NCBI GenBank assembly: GCA_025201765.1
Contig: MU623554.1
Span: forward strand, 1-42,376
From: Daldinia sp. FL1419
Taxonomy: Eukaryota; Ascomycota; Sordariomycetes; Xylariales; Hypoxylaceae
Reading direction: 5' to 3'
Length of the DNA: 42,376 nt
This document shows positions 33,629-42,376 of this stretch, one piece after another. Below the pieces are notes generated by a model. The model worked only from the letters and a program-made list of their open reading frames with translations, had not been told where the DNA came from and did no database searches. The position numbers were made by a program, and so were the translations under genes. Numbering within the stretch: the stretch's first letter is position 1; the number at the start of each line of letters is the position of its first letter.

Positions 33629-33955
33629 CTAGGCATTGGAGCTTCTCCTTATTCGGCAGGACAATATCGGAAATGACAAGGCCCTAATACGCCATTTTCT
33701 AGTAAGAATCTGAAGATAGAGAAGCAAAAGGACGGTATTTGAATACTGAACGATAGAAATAGGAAGCTGATATTTTTCAAGACCGGGATCGATTGCCATT
33801 TTGTTTAAATCCCACGCGCTGAAGGAATCAAATATCTCCACCACTCTCATCCAGCTATCCAGATAATGGGTCTTGGGATCTTGAAGCTTCTGACGTAAGT
33901 TATTATTAGTAAATGCCATATCCCACAACTTGACAATAAGCCCTTACATTAGTTG
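33629..33955 (-). pseudogene. Truncated coding fragment, family unknown
   Basis: The minus-strand frame reads KLWDMAFTNNNLRQKLQDPK, then THYLDSWMRVVEIFDSFSAW and DLNKMAIDPGLEKYQLPISI before drifting into a less convincing tail. The first 60 or so residues have a strongly protein-like pattern (amphipathic helices, no low complexity) but begin just after an in-frame stop and have no ATG of their own before the internal Met. An AG directly before the Leu-Trp codons could be an acceptor, so this may be the last exon of a gene whose upstream exons were destroyed in the RIP block beginning just to the right. I do not recognise the family. Confidence 0.45.
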
Positions 33956-34572
33956 CATTCTTTAGATAAGATTAAAATTTGAAGTATCTATAAGTAGCGA
34001 CAATAAGGTTCGTGTTCATTATTGGAGTAATTATGTTGGGCATTATTATAAATGTAATGTGCTATCCATTATATACTTTTTATATGAAATATGATGTGGG
34101 AATATTGGTCATGTGACCATAGTGGGATAGACCCACTTTAATCCTGTATATAAGCTTATGTATTCTGACCACAGTTAGAATATGTACTTATCTTTCTATA
34201 ATCACTTTTTACTAAATTAATCTGAATACCCTCACTTTTACTATTATATGCAATGGTACCTTATCCATCCAACATATGAAGTTCCTAATTTGCTTAATTA
34301 AAATTACGTACATATTTAAGTATATATTTGAAATATAAGTAATATTCATCTAAATAAATCCTTTTAAATAAAACCACATATTATTATATTTCAAACTGTT
34401 TATCATAATATATTACTTAATATCTCAGGAAAAATATAATAAAATTATTCTTATCCAGGACAAAGTCTGGTATATTATACTGAAACTCTTTCAATAAATT
34501 ACTATAAGAAATTGATAAATAATTGATAAATAATTAATAATAATTGATAAAAGCTGATAAAAGCTGATAATG
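33956..34572. repeat. AT-rich degraded DNA at the island edge
   Basis: Composition drops sharply to AT-rich from about 33950. Contains a small reiteration of TTGATAAATAA and AAAGCTGATAA words at 34510-34572. Nothing coding. Confidence 0.6.
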
Positions 34573-35000
34573 AACAGGAGCTCTAATAGCTCCTGTAGGA
34601 TATACCCTATACTTCAACTAACCCATAGTAACCAGAGGTTGTATAAGCTCGAGGATATAAGGTGATTATATCCTAATAGAAATATTAAAATAATTAAATA
34701 AATGAATTATTATATGTGATTATTTTATAATAATAATATGTATAATAAGGTATAGGTTTAAAAGAATATATATTATTTATATAAAATTATATAAAAATAA
34801 TTTCTAAAGAATTATTTATAATTTATATTAATTAAATAAAAAAATAATTATTAAAGCCTATATATATTTAAATAAATATATATAAATTTTATAAAGGTTT
34901 ATTAAAAAATCCTCCAAAATAGTTCTTATTATGTACTCCTGCTACGTACTCTTATTATATATCCTTATTATATTAACCATATACTTACACTGCACTAATT
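34573..35000 (+). repeat. Direct repeat, proximal copy (about 430 bp)
   Basis: Collinear with 40647-41075 over its full length: CTAATAGCTCCTGTAGGATAT at the start, then GGTGATTATATCCTAA, AATGAATTATTATATGTGAT, AAAGCCTATATATAT and finally CCATATACTTACACTGCACTA. The first 110 bp are also shared with copy A at 6125, but the remainder is not, so this is a distinct combination. Differences from the distal copy are mostly transitions. Could be a solo LTR pair or a subtelomeric duplication. Confidence 0.8.
34574..34596. repeat. Perfect hairpin at the repeat start
   Basis: ACAGGAGCT (34574-34582), loop CTAAT, AGCTCCTGT (34588-34596): nine perfect pairs. Degenerate versions of the same hairpin recur at the equivalent place in most repeat copies, for example near 37026-37050 and 41358-41410. 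Confidence 0.8.
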
Positions 35001-36199
35001 TAAAATTCCTTAAAATTAACAAAATTAAACCTTCAATAAATTAATTTTAATAAAATAAACCGGAAAAATTGTAAAGAAATATAACCAAATTAATTATTAA
35101 CTAAATTATAACCAAACTAATTAACTAATTTAAAATCCATATAAATTAAAATAATTAAAATAAATCCAAAATATATATAAAAAAAAATCTTAAAACAAAT
35201 ATATTCCTAACTCCCCAATTCTTCAATTAATTATTATATTATATTTCAACTCAACTAATTAATTATCTTCAAATATTTATAACTAATTATCTTATTATAA
35301 TAATAACTATATATTAACTTAATTTTAATTTGATAATATTAATAATAATCAGTAATTATTATAATATTAATATATTATATATATTATATAAAATGTTCTA
35401 AGCTAATTAGGTAAAATATAAGTTTTAAATAAGAAAAATCTATATTATTATTAAAAAAATATTATATAAAGAAAAGTGTATTAATATTATTTAATATATT
35501 TGTTTTAATTAATAATTATTATTTAATAATTTTATAATTAAATTATAAATAATAAGATTATAACTTCTTTTTTTTGTTTTTTTTAGGGTTTATTCAGATT
35601 AAGAACACTTTAATATTTTTTCCTTTTTTTTTTTTTTTCTTCAAATACTTAATCTTAATAATAAATACTTATTTATGTTATATATTGGCTAAACTAACAC
35701 TAATTAACTATATATGTATAAGTAATGTTCTTGTATTTAATAATTTTAATATAATCATAATTTATAATAGTAAATAATTAGGTTTAGAACTCTCAGAATA
35801 CTTTTATATCATATCTTTTTAAATGGTATTTTCTTGATTAGGTTTGATATAATTATCTTATTTCTTTTAATAACTATATATAATATCTTAATATATACTA
35901 GTTTTTTTGGATTGGTCGCTTCGCAACCAGTTAGCTTTTCAAAATTAACTAATTTCGTTCTATAATTATTAATTCAATATTTAATAATAAATATAATACC
36001 TAAATAAAAAAATCTATATATTTTATATATATATAATTTTAATAATTCCTTTTAATATTATAATATAAAATTAATTTTATATTTTTAATTAAATTATTTT
36101 TATAATAAAATTACCTTAATTAGGTTTTTTTTTCCTTGTCAAAGGGGGCCCCAACAAGGGGGTTCTTGTTATAGTTAAATTAAGAGTTTAAAATAAATA
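35001..36199. repeat. AT-rich degraded DNA
   Basis: Extremely AT-rich, no supportable gene; a 67-codon Phe/Ile/Leu-rich frame at 35574-35777 is a composition artefact. Small GC islets survive at 35909-35935 (TGGTCGCTTCGCAACCA, a short imperfect hairpin) and 36139-36170 (AAAGGGGGCCCC followed by AACAAGGGGGTTCTTGTT, another hairpin). Confidence 0.65.
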
Positions 36200-39150
36200 T
36201 TATATAATTAAAACTATTTTACAAAACCTTATTAACCTCCATAAAACCAACCTTTCTAAAGTTTTTATAAGTTTTTTTAGATATAAATAAACCTTTAAAA
36301 GTTATTTTCTTATTTAATTAGATTTTATTTTTTATTATAATGAACTGGGGTAGTGTAATTGCGTAATTAATATTATTTTATAAGATTTTTTTAGTCTTTA
36401 TAGAACTAACCTTTCTAAGATCTCCAGGTTTTTTTGGATATAAATATGCTTTTAAGAGTTATTTTCTTGTCTGATTAGGTCAAATTCTACACAATCAGCC
36501 TAAATTCTTAAGTATAAAATCATTAGTTTTCTTATAGAGTTTTATATAAATAAATATATATGTTTTTTTTGTTTTTGTTAAATATAACTTCCTAAAAACG
36601 CGCTACCATTGCCAAACAATCACTTCTATTTGTTTTTCTATTTAATCACTTTAATATCTTTAAAATATAATCACCCTGTATTTTTTATTCCATATAATCT
36701 TTAATTTATTATAGGTTAACTAAAATACTATTAAGGCTCCTATTCAAATACCTAAAGTTTATGTTTAATATATAGATTTTTAAGTGTTGATTTTTATCTA
36801 ATCAACTCAAATTATCAAACATAAAATCTTCAATTTTTCCATGGAACTTCATACAATAAAAGTGTAGGGCATATCTTGCAAAAACTATTAAAATTCCTTT
36901 TTGAACATAAATAAACCCTCAGAAATTTTTTTTTTATCTAATTAGTTTAAGTTTTTAAGCATAAAATTGTTAGTTTTTCCATAAAACTTCGTATGATAAA
37001 AGTGTAAGGTTAAAGTATATCTTGTAGGAGCTATTAAAGTTCCTGTTTATTGGAATTGCATTGTAAGATTCTATTAACCTTTATGGAACCAACCCTTCTA
37101 AAATCTCTACAAACTTTTTTAGGAGATATATAAAGCCTCATAAATTAATTCCTATCTAATCAAATCATATTCTTAAGCATAGAAACATCAGTCTTTTTAT
37201 AGAGCTTTATATAATTATATATGTTTTTTTTATTTTTTGTTGAATATAGCCTTTTGAGAGCGCGTTACTATTGTTAGTTGTCACTTTTATTAGCTTTTTA
37301 TTTGATTATTTTAATATTTTTTTTAGGATATAGTTATTTTGTATTTAGGTAGTTATTAGAGTTTTTATTTAATTAGAGTTTTTGTTTAATATAAGTAGTA
37401 ATTACATATTAACCCTCGTTAAATGATTTTTAGGGGAATTTGTTGACGTAAGTTTTTGTTTAATATCTTAATACGTAATTGGAATTACTTTATAAGAGTT
37501 TATTAGCTTCAAAGGAACAACCCCTTCTAAAATTCCTATAAGTTTTTTTTAGATATATATAGGTCTTTAAGAGTGGATTTTTGTTTGATTAAATTAAGTT
37601 TTTTAAATATAACCTTTTATATAGTTTTTTATAATAGTTTTTAATTTTTCTTTTTTATTGAATATATTGTTTATTTTATTTCTTAAGTATTAGTAATTGT
37701 CCCTATTTATTAGCATTTTATTTGATTATTTTAATATTTATCTTTTTTAGGATATAGTTAGTTATGGGGTAGTTGAAATGCAGGGTATATCCTGTGGGAG
37801 TTATTAAAACTCTTGTTTAATTAGAGTTCTTGTTTAATAGCATTAATCTTGAATTGGAGTTTTTATTTAATATTTAAGTTTTTTAGAGTTGATTTTTGTT
37901 TGATTAAATCAAGTTTTATAAGTGGTACCTTTTATATAGTTTTTTACGATAGTTTATAATTTTTTTATTTTTTGTTGAATATATTATTTATTTTATTTTT
38001 TAAGTGTTAGTTATTATTGTAAGTAATTACCTCTATTAATCTTTTATTTGATTATTTTAATATATTTTTTAAAATATAGTTTATTATGGGGTAGTTAAAT
38101 TTTAGGGTATATCCTGCAGAAGCTATTAAAACTAGTATTAACCTTAAATTAAAACTCCAATTCAATATATAAACTTTTAAGAGTTAATTTTCATTTGATT
38201 AGATTAAGTTTAATAGAATTATCATTTTTTTTTATAGTTTTTATAATAGTTTATAAATTTGTTCTCTTATTAAATATCACCTCTTAAACGCCAACTACCA
38301 TTACTAACAGTCACCTCTATTAATCCTTCTATTTAATTATTTTAATACCATCCTTCAAGATATAATCACCTTACATCTACCTAACTATTAGAGCTCCTAT
38401 TCTATTACAACTCCTATCCAATACATAAGCCCCCAAAAACTAATTCTTACTTGATCAGGTTAAGTTCTTAAACATCAACTTATTCAACTTTTCTTATAAC
38501 TTCTTATAATAATTTATAACCTTATCTCTTATTAAATATTATTTTTTCTATCTTTTAAGCGCCAGCTACCATTGTAAGCAATTATTTTTATTAGTCTTTT
38601 ATTTAATCACTTTACTACCTTCTTCAGGATATAATTACTACGCATTTAGTTATTAGAGTTTTTGTTTAATATAAGCCTTTAAGAATTAATTATTGTTTGA
38701 TTAAATCAAATTCTTTATTATAATAAACCGGGATAATATAATTACATAACTAAAACTACCTTGTAAAATTTTATTAGCCTTTATAGAACAAACCTTTTTA
38801 AGGTTTCTATAGGTTTTTTTGGATATAAATAGGCCTTTAAAAGTTAATTTTTACTTAATCAAATCAATCTCTTTAATCACCACTTTTCATATAACTTTTT
38901 ACAATAATTTATACATTTACTCTTTTACTGAATATATTATTTATTTTATTTTTTGAATGTTAGTTACCATTACCAGCAATTACTTCTATTAGTCTTTTAT
39001 TTAATCATTTTAGTATTTATTTTATTTAAGATATAATTACCTTATATTTAGTTATTAAAGTTTTTATTAAATTAAAACTTTTATTAAATTAAAATACCTA
39101 ATTAATTAAAACATTTATTCAATATTCTGGTTAAACAATTTGTAGGGGGG
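36200..39150 (-). repeat. Degenerate subtelomeric repeat array, minus orientation
   Basis: About eleven partial units in one orientation, each marked by a word like GGATATAAATAGGCCTTTAA followed by a TTTTCTTGTTTGATTAG-like box; markers lie near 36283, 36433, 36768, 36903, 37115, 37555, 37870, 38170, 38425, 38665 and 38815. Many units also keep CGCTACCATTGCC-like and GGATATAGTTA-like boxes and the TGTAGGAGCTATTAAAGTTCCTG hairpin. Spacing is irregular, from about 130 to 440 bp, so units are variably truncated. Reads as the reverse complement of copy A. No coding sequence. Confidence 0.75.
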
Positions 39151-40646
39151 ATTTTACTGATATAAGTTCTTATTCAATTAAAAAAACTATACACCACAGA
39201 AAAGCCACAGGTGCGCGTATGGGGTATATCAAAATTTAAAATCATTTTGATTCATTATATTAATTCAAAAACCACTTAAAAATATTAATAATTAATATTA
39301 TTTAAAACCTAATTAAATTCGTGGTTTTTTGAGATAGGTTATATGTGTTTCCAATAAGAAATTATTGTATAGTAGTTGAAAACATCCGAAATTACGGGGG
39401 ATTTCTTTGGGAATTAATTGATCAATTAGGATTGTGGCGTAACTAATGAAATAAGAAAGACATAGATTGTCTTTATAAAATACTAATATATAACTATATG
39501 TTATAAATACTATAAATACTTCATAAGATAATGGTGTATTATATTTGGGTTAATTAAATAATATATTATATATTTAATTAACTAATTACTTTTATATTAA
39601 TTATATAAAAAATACTATATATTAATATATTAATATATAAAAAAATAATATATCTTTTTATTTAATCCATCCTATATAGGTAGTTTTTGTAGCGCTATGA
39701 TTTCTAACTATATCTAACTTTTTATTTAATTAATTAATAACAATTTTAATTTTAATTTTAATTTTAATAAATTATAATATATAAATCAATATTAAAATAA
39801 CAATAACTTCAAATATACTTTATCCTTTCCACATAAATAATTTAATCAAATACTGTAATAATAATTCCAAAACTATATTTCCTATAAATTCATTTTTATA
39901 TCTTTTTATAAATATTGCTCTATTATTAAACCTACAATAATCTTTAAATATTTATATAATATATCTCTTAATACTTATATTTAATTATTTAATCAACCCT
40001 ATCCTTATTAATATGTAATCTGAATATGATTTAAATTTTATAATTATATCTTATAATTGTATATTTTTATAATATTTATATATTTTTATAATATTTATAT
40101 TCTTTTATAATGTTTTGTAATATTTTTATAATATTTTGTAATTATTTTTGTAAGTGTTTAACTAATTTTTTATAATATTTCAAATATCCATATATAAGTT
40201 CTTTATCCTTAAATAACCTAATTGGTAAAATTTACATTTAATCCATTTTCAATATTTCAATACTCCAAATTACTTTATATTATATTATTAAATTACATAT
40301 TATCTAATTATATAATTTTAAAATATTTCCCATATTTTAGGTTTTTGATATTAATTATATAAAAGTTTTAGGTGTACCAAAATTAGTTTAAGGTTTTTGG
40401 GGTTAAATTGATATCTTTTACTCCTTATTCTTTTAATATCTATTTTCTTCAACCTGAAATTATAATTGTCCTAATCAAACAATATCAATTCTAATCAAAA
40501 TAATATAGGTAATATTAACCATATTTTTCAAATTTTTATATATTTTGGTCCTAATTGATATCAGTTCTTATAATAACAGTCCTAATAGATAATTATCCTA
40601 AAATTAAGGAACTGTGGTATTCAAAACCTCTGAATAATTACCACTA
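39151..40646. repeat. AT-rich degraded DNA between repeat arrays
   Basis: Gene-free, AT-rich. Contains a short normal-composition remnant at 39187-39235 (CACAGGTGCGCGTATGGGG) and TA-rich tracts at 40060-40140 with reiterated TTTTTATAATATTTATA. It separates two arrays of the same repeat that face in opposite directions. Confidence 0.6.
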
Positions 40647-41075
40647 AATAAAAACTCTAATAGTTCTTGTAGGATATGTCCTACACTTCAATTAATTTAT
40701 AATAATTAAAAGTTATATAAGTTTAAGGATATAAAGTAATTATATCTTAACAGAAATATTAAAATAATCAAATAAATGAATTATTATATGTGATTGTTCT
40801 GTAATAATAATACATATGATAAAATATAAACTCAAAAAAATATATATTATCTATATAAAATTATATAGAAATAATCTCTAAAAAACTATTTATGATTTAT
40901 ATTAATTAGGTAAAAAAACAATTATTAAAGCCTATATATATCCAAACAAATATATATAAATTTTATAAGGATTTATTAGGGGATCTTCTGAAATAGCTTT
41001 TATTATATACTCCTGTTGCATATTCCTATTATATATCCCTATTATGTTAACCATATACTCACACTGCACTAGTTC
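40647..41075 (+). repeat. Direct repeat, distal copy (about 430 bp)
   Basis: Matches 34573-35000 end to end, from CTCTAATAGTTCTTGTAGGA to CCATATACTCACACTGCACT. Directly after it the sequence TAGTTC-AATAA-GAACTA forms a small hairpin. The distal copy has kept C residues at some sites mutated in the proximal copy and vice versa, showing independent mutation after duplication. Confidence 0.8.
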
Positions 41076-41199
41076 AATAAGAACTAATAAAGTGGTTAAT
41101 AAGCTAATAAGGGGTAAAAAAACTATATTAAAAATTTAAAATTTAAAAAAACATTTATAATTAAATATATCTTTTTCATTAATAAAAATATAAACTAAT

Positions 41200-42281
41200 T
41201 AAATAAAAAAACAACTTATTTATATTAAATATAAACTCTAATAACTCTTACAAAATATGTCCTAATCCTATACTTTTTTAAAAAATTAACAATTCTATAC
41301 TAAAAAACTTAAGCTAATCAAATAGAAAAACAACTTTTGGAGGTTTATTTATATTAAACAGGAGCTCTAATTGAACAGGAGTTCTAATTAAACAAGAGCT
41401 CTAATAACTCCTACAAGATATGCCCTGCAATTCATCGTACAAATCTCTTTAAAAAAACTAATAATTAGGTACATCCTAATTTAAACTAATTAAATAAGAA
41501 AACAACTTCTAGGGGTTATTTATATTAAACAAAAGTTCTAATTGAATAAAAGCTCTTGCAAAATATGCCCTGCACTTTATCATACAAATCTCTATAGAAA
41601 AACTAATAATTAAATACATCCTAATTTGAGGTAATTAAATAAGTAAACAACTTTTAAAAATTTATATACTAAACATAAATTCTAATTAAATAAAAATTGG
41701 AATTAAATAAAAATTCCTGCAATTTTATCGTATAAAACTTTATAAAATATTAATAATTTTATATTTAAAAATTTAAATTAATTAAATAAAAAATAATTTT
41801 TAGAGGTTTATTTACATTAAATAGGAATTTTAATAATTTTTGTAAAATATGCCCTGTAATTTTATTATATAAATCTCTATTAAAAACTAATAATTTTATA
41901 TTTAAAAATTTAAGCTAATTAAATTAAAATTAATATTTAAGGCCTTATACATTAAACATAAATTTGAATTAAATAAAAATTCTTGTAAAATATACCTTAT
42001 AATTTTATTATATAAAACTAACAATTCTATTCTTAAAAGCTTAAGCTGATCAAATAAGAAAATAACTTCTGGAAGTTTATTTATATTAAACATGAACTTT
42101 AATAGCTCTTATAGGATATGTTCTATATTTCATTGTACAAATCTCTATCGAAAACTGACAATTCTATGTTTAAGAGCTTCAGCTGATCAGATAAGAAAAC
42201 AACTTCTGAGGGCCTATTTATATTCTAAAAAGCCTGTAGAAACCTTAGAAGGGTTGGTTCCATGGAGGCTAATAAGGTTTC
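41200..42281 (+). repeat. Telomere-adjacent tandem array, plus orientation
   Basis: Seven to eight imperfect units of about 130-170 bp. Each contains TATTAAACAGGAGCTCTAAT-like, GATATGCCCTGCA-like, AATCTCTATAGAAAAACTAA-like and GCTGATCAAATAAGAAAACA-like boxes in this order; the first box recurs near 41221, 41351, 41521, 41664, 41812, 41948 and 42084. The last unit (about 42176-42281) is the least mutated and ends GGTTGGTTCCATGGAGGCTA just before the telomere. Mutational decay is lowest next to the telomere. Confidence 0.8.
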
Positions 42282-42376
42282 TAGGGTTAGGGTTAGGGTT
42301 AGGGTTAGGGTTAGGGTTAGGGTTAGGGTTAGGGTTAGGGTTAGGGTTAGGGTTAGGGTTAGGGTTAGGGTTAGGG
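42282..42376 (+). repeat. Telomere, (TTAGGG)n
   Basis: TAGGG followed by 15 uninterrupted TTAGGG units to the end of the window, with the G-rich strand running 5' to 3' outward. This is the standard telomere of filamentous ascomycetes and fixes the right edge of the window as a chromosome end (at least as assembled). No interstitial variants are present in the array. Confidence 0.99.

Noticed and set aside
34573..42281. Telomere-linked RecQ helicase gene, often found in fungal subtelomeres
   Set aside because: No helicase motif could be read in any frame of the right-hand block.

Overview
The window is the end of a chromosome (or chromosome-scale contig) of a filamentous ascomycete (Pezizomycotina, most likely a Sordariomycete-type mould; genus not determinable). 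The right edge is a TTAGGG telomere array reading outward. The protein genes have short (56-67 bp) introns with GTRAG-type donors and CTAAC branch sites, and they encode typical fungal products (SPA2 polarisome scaffold, SSU72 phosphatase, GH71 alpha-1,3-glucanase, an SH3 scaffold protein). The non-coding blocks are extremely AT-rich, and duplicated copies differ mainly by C/T and G/A transitions, the signature of repeat-induced point mutation (RIP).

Layout. 1-11.7 kb: AT-rich, RIP-degraded repeat DNA with a 103-bp palindrome, a 75-bp tandem duplication, a four-copy cluster of a subtelomeric repeat in both orientations (6.1-7.9 kb) and weak remnants of dead reading frames (8-10.2 kb). 11.7-33.1 kb: a gene island of balanced composition carrying, in order, a single-repeat Myb protein (+), SPA2 (-), an unrecognised coiled-coil protein (+), SSU72 (-), about 3.7 kb of gene-free DNA rich in TAGGTA/TACCTA words, a complete but dead Tc1/mariner transposon (26498-27913), an SH3-domain protein (+) and a secreted GH71 glucanase (-). 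33.1-33.95 kb: a truncated orphan coding fragment. 34-42.28 kb: a second AT-rich RIP block made largely of the same subtelomeric repeat, arranged as two degenerate arrays in opposite orientation plus a 430-bp direct repeat. 42282-42376: the telomere.

The genes do not form an operon or biosynthetic cluster. They are independent, mostly convergent pairs: Myb/SPA2, orphan/SSU72, SH3/GH71. Three relate loosely to growth and wall biology (SPA2 at the hyphal tip, SH3 adaptor, alpha-1,3-glucan hydrolase), but nothing in the sequence shows that they are co-regulated. The most informative features are the RIP-inactivated Tc1 element with intact TA target duplication and both ends, the repeat family that reaches the telomere and in which the telomere is seeded, and the presence of a conserved (in yeast essential) gene, SSU72, less than 20 kb from a chromosome end.
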